This document shows, piece by piece, positions 12,163-25,300 of a stretch of 64,000 nucleotides of DNA (the stretch's first letter is position 1; each line of letters begins with the position of its first letter). The notes beneath the pieces were generated by a model. It was not told where the DNA came from. It searched no databases and was given only the letters and a program-made list of their open reading frames with translations. The position numbers and the translations under genes were made by a program. Source of the DNA: Angiostrongylus vasorum. Lineage: Eukaryota; Nematoda; Chromadorea; Rhabditida; Metastrongylidae. The stretch spans positions 2,596,501 through 2,660,500 of the forward strand of contig JADANN010000457.1 in the NCBI GenBank assembly GCA_018806985.1. The letters are read 5' to 3'.

Positions 12163-12880
12163 GTTAAATAGACGGTGGTTCATTTTGCTTCATTAATGAG
12201 CTTGCGCACCATATGTTGCGCCCTTCCCGGTTCCCAATTGCCTTGCTCAGAATTTGCTGTAGCATCCGTTTGTTTCATAATTTCTGGAGTTTTACTGTCG
12301 ATTCTTCTGCATTGTATATACTCATTATGAACGCGAGCATGTACTTCCGCATATGTTCATCTCGCTCTTTAATATTAGCTTGTACATACACAACCCATGT
12401 ATCTACGATCAACCCTTTCCCCAAAGAGATTGTTCCTATAATTATATAATGTAATTACGACTTAGTAATCCTAAATTTGCACTCAGTGTTGGTGAGAATG
12501 CACGTTGTATATGTTTATGGTGTGCTATGTAGCCAGCACTGCAGTACTGGAGCGGTTGCACTGCACCACTGCCCACAGTACAGCTGGTTTTCGCGCTGAA
12601 TTTGCTTCTTTCTTCCCTCTATTTAACGTTTATGTACCATTAATAATGAGAGTTAGCCGCACTCTTTTCTTCCATAACCGCTGGAATTTGCTCATTCTAT
12701 CAGATGGTCTATATCATATTGTCTAATTAATTTATGATGAGAAAATAATTATTCTGGGTTGTTGCAAACACAGGTGCAGTGGTTTTGCACTTTTTGTACC
12801 CACAATGAGCTATGCCACGCGTAAGTGTTCGTGCGAGTTGCTGCTGTACCATTTTCTAATAAAAATAGATCACTATGGTT
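12163..12880 (+). other. Presumed 3' UTR of the PIM-like kinase
   Basis: Non-coding T-rich sequence running from the stop codon to the first good polyadenylation signal. The short ORFs here have no recognisable similarity. Confidence 0.5.
12858..12863 (+). terminator. Polyadenylation signal AATAAA for the kinase gene
   Basis: A canonical AATAAA inside TTCTAATAAAAATAG, about 700 bp after the kinase stop codon. I saw no earlier perfect AATAAA on this strand after the stop. Confidence 0.5.
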
Positions 12881-13620
12881 ACGTTGATACAGAGATGTAA
12901 GATTTGCTCAAAATCCTGTGCAGTTGGACAATATGCGACGCAGTAGTCTGAAGAAATGCTAAACCGGGCTGAATAGGGCAAGTTAGGGAGGAGAGGGGGA
13001 ACGACGTGTTTTTTAGATGGCGGGAGGCCAAGAAATGAGCCTGGGCGACACCTGCAGAATCGATCGCTGGGAGGGCTTGCTCTCGTCTGTCGGGTGTTCG
13101 CCTGGTTACCATGATGATGTTCAAAAAATGCAAGGTCGTTCCCACATCGGTGGCCTTTACTAGAGCGACTGGCATGCCGGACCATGGTTCAGAACAACAT
13201 ATCTACACCTGTACATGTTCAACATGTGTTCAAAAGCCCAAGGCTTTGTTGATGAATTTTAGCTCAGACGTCGACATCTATGCTGTATCTCTGTTAAGTC
13301 CAAAACAGTTATATGCAACACGCTCTCCACTACCTCGTTCAGTGAGCCAGAAACACCGTCAAAAATGGCGGAAGTTACGTGCAATAACCGCAACAGAAGA
13401 CTACATCGACTTTAGTAAAAAGACCCCCCTTTTCTGTAATGTGGATTTCCCAATCACATGTGTTTGTGTGTATGTGGGTAGTTCTAGAGTGGTCTGGTTG
13501 GCCTTATTTACAGCTCAACGTTTCTGTTGTATAAGGGCCCAGAAAACAAGCTCAGAAAACACCGCTGACAATAAACCCTCGTTCGTTCTTTATATATGCC
13601 TTATACAGTACACAATCTTG

Positions 13621-13626
13621 TTTATT
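13621..13626 (-). terminator. Polyadenylation signal AATAAA for qars-1
   Basis: TTTATT on the plus strand reads AATAAA on the minus strand, about 75 bp past the qars-1 stop codon. It gives a short, typical nematode 3' UTR. The convergent kinase signal is about 760 bp away. Confidence 0.65.
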
Positions 13627-13699
13627 ACAACAGATTTTTTTACCCACAAATATTTTTGCCCAACAACTTGAACAACAAAAACGGCACGTATGAAAATAT

Positions 13700-13750
13700 C
13701 TAGTTTTTTCCGGAATCCTCTTTTAGGAGAACAGTGCGATTGAAGACAAG
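13700..13750 (-). CDS. qars-1: qars-1 exon 20 (terminal micro-exon)
   Basis: Only 17 codons including stop [19 protein letters not shown]. It sits 2.4 kb from exon 19 behind acceptor TTCTTTTCAG. It completes the protein exactly as in other eukaryotic enzymes (LVFNRTVxLKED). It is too short to appear as an open frame. Confidence 0.95.
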   Translation of the reverse strand, partial: LVFNRTVLLKEDSGKN

Positions 13751-16338
13751 CTGAAAAGAACGTAATTATCAATGTCTATGGAGTGGATTAGTTGAAACTC
13801 TTATTACTCAGACAAACAGAAATGCGTTTGTAGAACCGACAACCGTAAACACAAACACATATCACGACTCCGAACAGACAGCAGATCACTGTGTCACGAT
13901 TTGCAACAGACTTTTTGGAGGACACTAGAGGAGTGGATATTCAACCTGCACTGGCGATTGTTGTGACGGCTACTCAACAAAGCACATTGACCGATGTCTA
14001 ATACTTGGAAAAATGCGCATTCAATTTTAGAATGAAAAAAAGCGTTCATGTGACAGTATGCTCGCTCTCGGATGGGTAATATGACCACGAAACTGTTGAG
14101 CCTGCCATCACTCAATTTGTTGCTGCATCTCTCACTGTTCTCCATTTAAGCAGCACGCTGGATGCAAGGAATGTATACGCTATGAGTCACCGTAGGGACG
14201 GTTGAAAAACGAAGGGAATGCGGCCGACTAGAACCCTTCGCCCGCTTGACAGATGCCCCGATTACGGACTGTTTGTCGTTCGTTTAACTAGCTGAATAGA
14301 GGTTTGTACATAAGATCGTCGCTCAAAGAATCGAAATATCGTATAAGGTCTCTGATTCATTGGGATGTTAACTCGTTCTTAGACGATAAGAGTGTACGCT
14401 ACTTCCACAACTGAATAGGCAGCTCAGAAATCAACGATTCATAATTCCACCCAACTATAACTATACCGAACTTGAACGCAATTTTGATAAGCACCACTAA
14501 TCTCGGTACTATTGACGACCAACGACAAATGAAGAGTGTAAATGAATGATGAAACTATGACGCCGTGGAATGTGACACATGAGTCAACAGATACAGTTTG
14601 CACACACGAATTTCCGCAGTTTGATGCTGGGCCGGTCGGGTCGGTGCAGAACTGAGTCACACATGCGCTACAACTTTACAGTCCTTAAAAAACACTTATT
14701 ACAAAAACCTAGTAAGCAAAGGTTCCTTATGTTTTGTCGCATTGAACCATTCCTATGTGAACTCTCCGAATTCCAATGTGTACGCATGACGCATTTTACC
14801 TACATGAAGTATGTCATAGTTCGATAACGACAATCGTATGGAACAATTAGGAGAGGCTGGGGGAATTCGGCTACAATAATGAACATGTAGAACAAACGAT
14901 ACAGTGTACTCATTGAGGTGGTGTGTCTTTATAAAGATGCATATTTAAGGACCCTTTGAAGATGACATCACAAAGACGAGAGCGTGAAAAAATATGATAC
15001 GTCCAGATTAACCAGGAAGCCAATCAAATTTCTTGGGCAATTTAGGAATGCGTCATACTTCCTCTAACAAAAGAGTTCCTTCTTCGTTAATTTAACAACG
15101 TAAAAAACAACAATCTGATGACACATGAAATTTGTTACTGCCGATCACAGCAATGGCCGTAGACGTCCATGCTCATAAACTGCAACGACTATATGCTAGA
15201 CATACTAGAAAACTCGCGGTCAGTGTTGTTCAACGTGCAGCAGTAGTTTGAATAATACAGACAGCAATCGCAGTAATCGCCGAATGCTTAAAGAGGATGA
15301 GTGCCAATAATTATGGGGTGGAGAGTCTCTCGTAAGCGAGATCCATGCACGCCTACACATGTGGGTTCATCTTAAAGATAAACCATCTAAATCCAAGGGT
15401 CATGGTCACAAAGACCTCATTGACGCAATGATATAACAATATCACTTGATAGAATCTCTTCATCATCATTATTTCTTTCAGTCAATGACCGAACGGGTCG
15501 CTTCAATCGCTACGGATCAAGCACTCCCTAAGCGACACTTGAATGATTCAGCCAGTATAACTGTTGTGATTTGTTATTATTTGCGGCGCTTGCTAGAGAT
15601 AATGATGGCGTCAAGACATGCAGTGCCAACTGATGCAAAACCAATTTCAACCAATGGTTTCCTCCATTCGAGCATCAGAATGGTCAGGTGCTCACGACTT
15701 AACTTATGTGACTTGTTAATTTCAAGATGCTTTGATGGAATCGCTTTTCGAAAACCGACTGAGAGTCCTTACTGTGAAAAGTTAGAAGTCATTTGTATGG
15801 ATACTACATTTTATGATCACAAGCGATTTATAACACGCAGGAACGATGTTTTCACAGCAAACGTCCTTGTCTCATGTCACACTTGAATTCGTTGTCATAA
15901 AATGCTGTGCATTTTAGTTAGTTGCCGGAACGGTTTTGCGCCAAGATAAATTGCAAAAAAATTGTTCGCAGAAGGTGAACACTGGCGCAAAGTGGAGCAA
16001 AGTCGCAAAAAGTGTGAACATTTCCAAAGCGTATGGTTTCGCGAAGATGGTGTAACTACCAAGCATCTAATGTTGCATTAGTCCACCGTTACCTGATCAT
16101 CACAATCAATCATGTAACAAATATTCCTTGAAGATGCATACAAACCTTTCCTGGCACTGTATCCTGATCAACACTGAAATACCCCACGCGCTCAAACTGG
16201 TAATGATCGTAGACCTTCGATCCGGAGATGGACCTATCTATTAGCACGTTGTATAGCACTGTAAGTGATTCCTGAAAACAGCAGTTCACTAAAAGACTGT
16301 AGGAGGTAGCAATACATTTATAAATAAATAAATAAATT

Positions 16339-16375
<37 letters not shown>

Positions 16376-19300
16376 ATGTACATAATGTATTTTCGGTGGT
16401 TTGGGCCGTCATCTTGGTTGTGCAAACTGCTATCTGTAAAGGACATTCATCCCTTCAGCATGGTCTCCCAAGCTGAAAATAAGTTCGACATCTCCACGAG
16501 GAAATCCAAATAAGAACAAACCAGTGCCAGTAATTTTATCGTGTTGGTACATGCCTAGACACGGAAAATTCCACCACAAAGGTCGGTGACAGATAAGGTG
16601 ACCACTTGAAAAATTCTTAGCACGGCTATTCCAGCACTCTGAGAAAGAATCATCCTATCAGCAGTGAAATAGGAATTGTGAGAAACTGAACCACGCAAGA
16701 TTGGTTGTGAAGACAGGCTAATCAGATATACACTTGAGATTTTTGAAACTACGAAACATCAGCAATCACGTTTGATCTTTCCCTTTAATTCATATACATA
16801 CTCTCAATATATCCCATTTACTAGTGAATGTTTGTGCAGCAGGGCCTCGAAATTGATTGTTGATGACAATGCATCGCCCGGTCCCTCTCCATAAATGCCA
16901 CACACAGACCTCAATCAGATGCGTAAAAATGTCCCCAGTCACAGTTCTTGGGGATACCCCTTTTTTTGAGTAGCTATTCTTTATAAACAAAAAGAAAATT
17001 GCACCAAAGATCTGAATATAAGATGTGTAGAACGTCGGAAATGGCAAATACGATACCGATCCAGTTATCCTCCATGAGTGCACTTGTTCTTCCTTGGGCA
17101 ATATTTTACCACTAGAGATATAAGAACATCTGTACGCTGCTGCGAATTCCCACTTAGATTAAGCTGGGTCTGCCTGCTTAAATATCTGCACATACCTTTC
17201 TGGATTATTAAACTAACACAAGGTCAAGGTTAACAAAAAGATTTATTCGGCCAAGGTTTCGACTTCTTCGTCTTCCTCAGAGCCGATGACCAGACTCGAC
17301 AGTCCACAGTCGTTCGTCCTCTCGATGTGGTGTCTTCGTTTTAGCTTAATAATCCAAGAAGGCATTGATTGTTAAATGATGGCCGGTTTGAAAAATATTG
17401 ATTTGCTAATCGTTATTTGCTAACTAGTAAAATATCGACTGCTACAGGATGAAACGTCCGTTGGAAAACAGACTATTATCAACGGACAATCGCTATCAAC
17501 AACCGTCCTGTATAAAAGAGCGCTGTCGGGTGAGGTTACCTCATGCGAGCAGTGTTCCAATGAAGAAGATTCGACCCGACACGAAGATGAAGACATTACA
17601 TCGACAGGATGAATGACTATCGAATATCGACTCAGATCAACAACTCTGAGGAAAACGAAGACGTCAAAACACTAGCTGAATAAACCTTTTTGCCAAACTC
17701 GTGTTAGCTTAATAATGCAGAACAGTTTTGAATATTAATGCCGAGGTTAAACGGCAGACGGTCTGAAAAATATAGTCTGCAGACAGTTATCTGGAGAGCT
17801 GACCAACGTAATGGTACAGCAAACGAACTTTTGCAGTTCTATTTCAGCGCAGACATGGAGTGATTAGATAAAAATCCAGTCAGCACGATTGTAAACAAAG
17901 ATTTCGGTGTAGACCAATTCTCTCTATTTCTTAAATTTATCTTCAGAAAAATGATAAGTGCATTACTTATATTTCTTTTATCAGTTTATTTTAGATGACC
18001 CGTCATCACATCTACTGTGCGAGTAGCAGCTCTTCTTGCCTTCGAAGATCTTCGAACATTTCGCGTGCTGTTTCGATTCCTGCTTGAGGATTTAGTCTTC
18101 TTCATGAATACCAAAGAATGATGGTCGAGTCGATTCTCCTTACAGTCTTAGAGATAGCCGAGCCAAGCTGTTTCCGCGTGGATTGGGGGACAGTGTTGGG
18201 AAGGTCGTGAGGGAGTGAATCACTAACCACCGTGCTACCCCTCTCAAATTACTTATAAATAAGGCCTTAGAGACAAATACTCATCAAAGACTGTACCAAT
18301 ATCGCTTTCAATCAGAATTCAGTAATAAAATGAGAACAAACCTAGTTTAAGCACTTCAACAAATTTATGTGAGGAGAGGTACATAATACTTACCTTATTT
18401 ATATCCGACAAAAATCCATTAGGAACCTCTGCCGGATCCTCCGGATTTTTGCTCTTGAACCTAGATAAAAAGTGGTTAAACTCATAAGCTAAAATCATTT
18501 CTGTCATGAAAAACAAAGAATTTTATGCTTCACTGGCTACTTGATGATTACAAAGCCTTGGACCTATCAGACCACAGAGAAAGCTTATCACTCGTTTCGT
18601 CCTAATGTTTTCTCACAATAAACAACAATTTGCTGGATAAATTGCTACAAAATGACTCAGTGATGCACTATTTTAAGAGACCTAGAGGTGTGATTATGGT
18701 ATTTATGAATGAATACTTGAAATACGAGAAGCCTCCTGAGACCATTCAGCGGCCACTACGGCACTCACCGCCGAGTTGCACTGTTTTGTGTGGAATTCTA
18801 AACCGTTTAGAAGCGGTGTATTATTGCCCGGACCTATCCATTTTTACATCATTACTCGAGATTCGCGAAGATGACGACTGTATACAACTACCCACAACTC
18901 TCGTAAAAAAATGGCCAAAATGGCCATCACATGTGTTCATCGCTATAAATTCAGTTATCCGCTTTCAAGTGGACCACACAGATACAAGTAAAAGCAATAA
19001 ACTTTTGTATCCTTGCTTGCTAAGAATCCTTTCTTAACAATGTACATTCGACATACGGCAACATTCCATTCCTGCACAGAAATAGCTTTTGGAGTTAAAA
19101 GTGCAAAAATCCAATGACACATAATCATTTGACCGCTGTCGCCAACAGAACAATCCGGCGCCGAGTGCACGATAGTGTTAAACATGGAAAACAAACGTCT
19201 CTTCCAACAATGTTCTATGCACAAAAAAAGGTTTAGGGTTGAATCATAGCTGGAAGTTCGCTGAGTAGAAGGTAAAAACTTGTAAAAGATGTGGAATTAA

Positions 19301-22300
19301 AATACGAGGGTTTTGCAGATTTCAGTAAGTCGAATGATAATAATCTGCCGAAATTACGACACTGAGACACCGTAAGGTAGAAGACGTAAAGCTACCTAAG
19401 GTATTCGGCATCCGCTAAAAATCATTTGATTTTTCGTACAAAATGCTCAGTGGTACTAATACAGGACGAAAGTCAAAAATACTAAGCCTAAAACAAAACT
19501 CTAACGTTTAATGGAAAGCTGAAAGTGTATCCTAGCGAAGACGTTCTGCTTTTGGACTCGTGTTGTGTGACCGAGATAATTGCAACTAGTTCTTGCAACG
19601 ATCATTAACTGCATGCGAAATGCCGTCTAATACATGACTCTCTGCACACTACTGAAATTACAACGCAGACCGAAAAAACCCTAAAACTCTTCAATTCTCA
19701 AAAGCATAGACTATTCAAACAACTAGTAAAAAATATTACTAGTTTAATTAGATTGCACCACCACAAGACTACACAACGTTCATTGAATGCAAGCAAACGT
19801 ACAGCAAACACATCTAAAAGATTGCTTTAGATGCTAGTGGTAGTAAACTCCATGTACTCACAATGTGATCCTTCCCTTAAAGAGTTCAAAATTTTCATGA
19901 AATTATTGGTCCTCCAAATGTCGCATTCAACGTTACTGAACTTGTATAATTCTTATCTTTCACCTTAAATAGCAAAAAAAAACATTACAGCCACTATTTC
20001 CTGCACCGCTTTTCCATCACCTTCCAGTACCTTCCCATTTCCTTTTAGTACCATCCGATGACGGTTTGAGCAGCGATTGCAAAGAGGATGCTAGTATGTA
20101 ATGAGTAACAGTAGCTTCTTAACTTGGTTTACACAAAAATTCACTCCCTTTGGAAAATCCTAAAGAAATAAGTTTCATTAATATTAATGATCCCCCCCAA
20201 CAGTTTACCACCTCATCGTGGCTGGGAGGTGTTCCTGAGTGTTGCGCTGCGATGTACAGCGGGGGGTTTCAGCACTCTGGCAGGGTCTCCCAGGCTGAGA
20301 AGGAGTCCGGCGGTTCTATCAGGAAGCCTAGCTAAGAGTAAACCAATACCAAGATCCGCCACCGTCCTGGTATCAAAGTCGCATGGTGGCAAATCTCCCA
20401 CTGATCCACAAGGGCTGTGACTGCCCGTGGTGGTGAAGACCTGGGGCAGACTTTGGCCGGGTTGACCTTGGGATTCCAGAGAACCTCAATGGCTTAACCA
20501 GCAAATCTCCGAAAAATGGAGATTATGCTAGGGCCCGCACAACCACTGAGGACCGGCCATTCAAGTACCAAGTAATTAAGTAATATTTATGATTACCCAA
20601 CATAGAGTGACGCGCTTTCACTCCGTCCAAATATTAATTTATTTCTATTTTAAATCAGCATGCTAGACCAGGAAGAAAGCCATTTTCTAAACTTCAGGCC
20701 AATCAGTCCTACGTGTTAGCAATACGTATTTGAATTAACACGGTCATAATTTTTTTTGGGGTGCTCTTGTTGACAATCTGGCACGCTACACATGCGACAA
20801 AGCTTATAAGATAATGAGCCATTTATTATTGCAGATTTAGCTTCCTTTACTTCATAGGAATGAATAAAGAAATTGAAACTGGCTGACTAAAATAAAGTAA
20901 ATAATACTGACAGCTTTTGAAACCTAAAGTATTTCACCTCCCAACGGTTTACCGCCTCATCGTGGCTGGGAAGTGTTCCTGGGTGTCGGACTGCGGTGTA
21001 CAGCGGGGGGGATTCGTCCCCCCGGCAGGGTCTCCCGAGCTGAGGAGTCCGGCGTTTCCATCAGGAAGCCTAGCCAAGAGTAAACCAGTACCAGGATCCA
21101 CCACCGTTCTGGTATCAAAGTCGCATGGTGGCAAATCTCCCTCTGATCCACAAAGGCTGCGACTGCCTGTCGTGGTGACGAGCTGGGGCAGACTTTGGCC
21201 AGGCTGTTCTCGGGATTCCAGGGAACCACAATGGCTTAACCAGCAAATCTCCGAACATGTGCGAACATTGTGCTGGGGCCCGCACAACTAGTGAGGACGG
21301 GCCGTTGAAGTATCAAGTACCAAGTAAGTAAAATATTTCAAGTTTTCGAAATCATGAAAGTATCAGCGTTTGGAAAACTCGTGGATTTTTCATACATCCA
21401 TTCAAAAACATGTAATGAAAACAATAGAAACATGGAATGTTCCTTTTTTAATGTACCATTGCTGTCTACAATTCAGCGTTTTACAATTTCAATCTGAAGA
21501 AGAGGAGTTTTGAGAAGCATCTTAGGTCACCAAATTTCTGCTTCCGAGCATACATTTTTCAAAAGGGAAAGTAAAAAAAAACAACAAGAGAGTGACAATG
21601 ACCACTTATCTTTTTTTTGCAATGGTCGTACACCAGCATCATAAAATTCTACTCATTTTGTTACTCTCCTTAACCCTATGTCATGAAAATACTCTCAAAT
21701 ACATCAGCACCAAGAAGATGTGGTTCTAGTTTCAACTATCGATACCCAATCGAATATACTCCGGAACTACACTCACTTCCTCCTCGAGTAATCTGAAAAA
21801 TTTCCAAAGAGAAGATCCAAATGGTAGCTATCGATTGCAAAAGCATAAGCGCATTTCCTCCTGATCCAGTCACTCCATGAGCAGTAGTGGCATTCTCAAA
21901 ATAGTTTCTGCTAATCCGACACGATTTGCCCGTCTCGTTTTGCATCCAACACGTCATACTGACGCATAATACGCAACCACGATTCCAAGGATAATTCTTC
22001 ACACCTCTTGAGGTGAATCGTGCCCAATAGCTTCAACTCAATACCAAAAGCGGATTCAATTAATATGAGTAAATTTATATCAATTAACATCACGCGATAA
22101 AGTAGCTAACGTCTGAAACTATAGTTCACGTGAACCATAAGGGCTAGCTTAATCGTCTACTTACGTGATTAATAGTCTCGATGACCAAGTACATCCAGAA
22201 GGCGCTAATAACGGTACTTTACACGTTAAGAACAACGGTGTCCGAATGGATCACTTGAGAAACGAAGATCATTATACTAAGTGTTCATAGCGTCATAAGT

Positions 22301-25300
22301 CAAGCAGCCATATTAAAAATTCGTCCCGTTCCTCACATCATGAAAAACCACGCCTGTGATGACTGACCGTTTACTTTTTTAACGTTGTAGACAGCAGTGT
22401 ATTTGATATGAAATGAAGTCGGTGACTATCGCCGTCCATACCAAGAACGTAGTATCACAATTACATTCTGGCAAGAGTAACGACATAACGGTAGCAACAG
22501 GGTGAAAAACCACCAGGAAAGTGCAGAAGTTTTTCGAAGTTATGTTTGATAATAGTGGGCAAGAGTTATCATTCAGGAGAAAATTACTCCGTTTCTGATC
22601 CTCTTGTGGAATGACGTCGAAAATTTCTGAACATGATCAGCGAGACAACAGCTGTTGAAGTAGCATGGGCATGCAGGAATTCATAATAAAAAAATCCTTC
22701 CAAATCTAACCAACAATTAAAAAGAATCTTCTTCTTGTAGAATTCTGGTTTAGGATGATGGCAATTCTTCTCGTTGAAACATTTTGTGAGTGAAGTTGAC
22801 ATAGAAGATCTATTTATTTACCGTAACAATTTTCATCGGAAAATTCCTCCTACGTAGAACAGGAAAGTGATCAGCAGACATGAATCACCGCTGTTTCTTC
22901 AAGTCTATGAGGTATATAAATATATGGAGTTAATGCTTCATCAGCATAGTTCGGTGAGATGGTTTCCAACGAATAAAAGATAAACAAGTCATCCTAAGAT
23001 ATTCTAGCTAAATTCTTGTCTATTTCATTGCAATTTTACTAAATGACAGTTATGCGACTCGCCAGTTTTCGTGTGGGGGTCACGCAGGAGCATGCCTTAT
23101 TTTTTCACCATGCGCGATATGCGGTGAGCTGAGTGTCACGCTGTCCAATTACTTCCAAGATGACTGCCTTCTCTCTTTTGTGTTCCTGACTCTATAACTT
23201 GGTTTTCCCACATAAACCTTCGTTAATTTCTACAAGTTTTACGTTCTACGCATCCTCTTCTTTTTTTTCTGTGTAAACTTCCTTCTTTGGAAACATTTCT
23301 AACTGTTATGAGGGATCAAAACGATTCACTACCAGTCAAACTATGGTGTTGTCGGCAACAATCCTCCGCTTCACGTAGGTGCTGTGTATCTCATGAGTTC
23401 TACACATCTTCCAATTCCACCAATTTTTGACCATCTAGGCGCTGAGAACATTGGTAATTTGAAATGTTGCCAAAGAGGAGCTCCATGGAAGTAAAATAAT
23501 GAGCTCACACTCCGTATGCTCCCTCCGACATGTAATATCGTAGGACTGTAGTATTTTGTCACCAGCAGCAGTCTCTATATTGGGAAATATTTTACTACCT
23601 TCTACATAGAAAGCATTTTTTTCGTTTGAAGAACCTACTCTTGTGATAAACAGCTTTTTTTTATTATTAGGTGCAGAGAATAGCTTTTAATGGACCACGC
23701 CTGGCTAAACATTAGGCTTTCGATATAAAAAAGTTCAACAAAACAACTTTATACGGCAAAATAAGTAGCTGTGGTGAAAATTGAACGAGATCATAGAGCT
23801 CATCCTGCCTCTCAAAATAATCAGACTATGAATGAGTTGGTATTGCAGTGATCGTCAAATAAACCTAAGTTTGAAAAGCCGGAAAGAATCTTAAATAACC
23901 AAATGGTATAAGAAAGTAGGAGAGTTCTTTGGCTCAAAAAAAGTCCCTGGATGAGAAAATACAACAAAAGTTATGCGTACACATTTTTAGAAAACTTATA
24001 AATTAGCAAGCGTTAAATTTTCAAACATCCAGAAAGCTAACAGTAACAAAAAAAAACATAGAGTGAAAGTCAACATTTTTGTACTCCTCACACATATTGG
24101 ACGATTTCCTATAATATATGTCTCCATTCACGAACTGTAGATGAATCGCACCTCTATAGGAAGTAAAACCAAAAAAAAAACCTTGTGAATTTAAACCCGA
24201 AATATAACCTATGGCTAAATCCCGGGAAAGGTAAGAACGGTGTTTCAAGACGTAAAGAATAATGAATCATATGATGTTTCGTTGCAAAAAATAGAGAATC
24301 AGTGAGACCAAAGGTATATTTATTTCTGTCTATTCCGCATATTCGCTCACTGCAATTCCAAATTTTGATCCAGCTTTTTCCAATCTGATGAAGTCAACTT
24401 GTAACTGACAACCATTTCCGATTAACCAATATGAAAGAAGATCGACCGCACCAAAGCATAGACCTCTCAAAATTGTTTTCTTAACATAAGTTATTTTTTC
24501 AGGAGTTGTACTTCTTCTCATTATCCTTTTTAATAACACACATAAATGTTTCGGCCAAAAAAATAGAAAAGGTCAGTAGAGTTTTCAGTTCAGATAGATT
24601 ATTGTCGTTATAAAAATATCATTCATACCACTACCAGAGAAGAAACAATAGCAACAAAAAGAACTGTTCACAATATTTCCCTCCATGACTTTCTTTGAGT
24701 AGGAACTGAAATTTTCCTAGTGTACCTCATTCATAAATGAAAAAACGCTTCCGCATGTATCTAACGATAATATTGTTGCAAGACCAATTAAACTCTAAAT
24801 AAACCAAGTAAGTATAACCAAACCAAAAAATTGTAAATTTCACTTCACCGGTGGAAGTGAATATGTTATGATCGACCACTCGTACTTAGAGTACAATTGC
24901 TGCTTTCAATAGATAATTGTGCAAAAATTCAATCAAGCAAAGAGGACATTACTCACAATCGGTCATATAGTCGAACTTCAGCATTGATGGGATGCGAGAC
25001 CCAGTGAACAAAAGCCTTTGGTTTATTCTGTTCGGTAAGTGCAGATGCGCGAACGACTAGTTCGATGACGTTTCCGGAGACATCCTGAAACCAGAAAATT
25101 GTTCACAGAAAAGCGGTGCATCTATGAATGTGTTATTCATACTCCAAATCAGTGACGTAGAGATATTTGAAGATTGTGGAACGCACCAGAACCTCTCTCA
25201 CCAAACTGAGAACAATGCCAATATACTTCAAGCCAACGGGTTGATCTTTAGTCATACGACGGAAGGTTTTTTGTTTTTCGTTCTGAAAATGGTGTTGGAA

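Larger units (their letters stand above)
18461..24956 (-). other. qars-1 intron 17 (6.5 kb)
   Basis: Holds two R1 copies (20.2 and 20.9 kb) and otherwise AT-rich sequence. The open frame 18630-19037 (plus, 135 codons) is not recognised and is antisense to the gene, so I do not call it. Nothing else is supported between 21.3 and 24.9 kb. Confidence 0.6.

Noticed and set aside
13111..13671. 186-codon plus-strand ORF as a gene between the kinase and qars-1
   Set aside because: It overlaps the qars-1 polyadenylation signal, shows no known domain, and its composition is not clearly coding.
14180..14240. Alternative terminal exon of qars-1 (minus-strand FFNRPYGDS)
   Set aside because: Only NR matches the family, the preceding residues do not, and a perfect LVFNRTV exon exists at 13700-13750.
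15446..15886. 146-codon plus-strand ORF
   Set aside because: It lies antisense within qars-1 intron 19 and has no recognisable motif. It is not supported beyond being open.
18630..19037. 135-codon plus-strand ORF in qars-1 intron 17
   Set aside because: No known family, antisense, and the start relies on a non-ATG codon. Left out as a gene.
20917..21291. 124- and 112-codon ORFs on opposite strands near 21 kb
   Set aside because: They coincide with an R1 repeat copy, and the same peptides appear in every copy. Repeat artefact.
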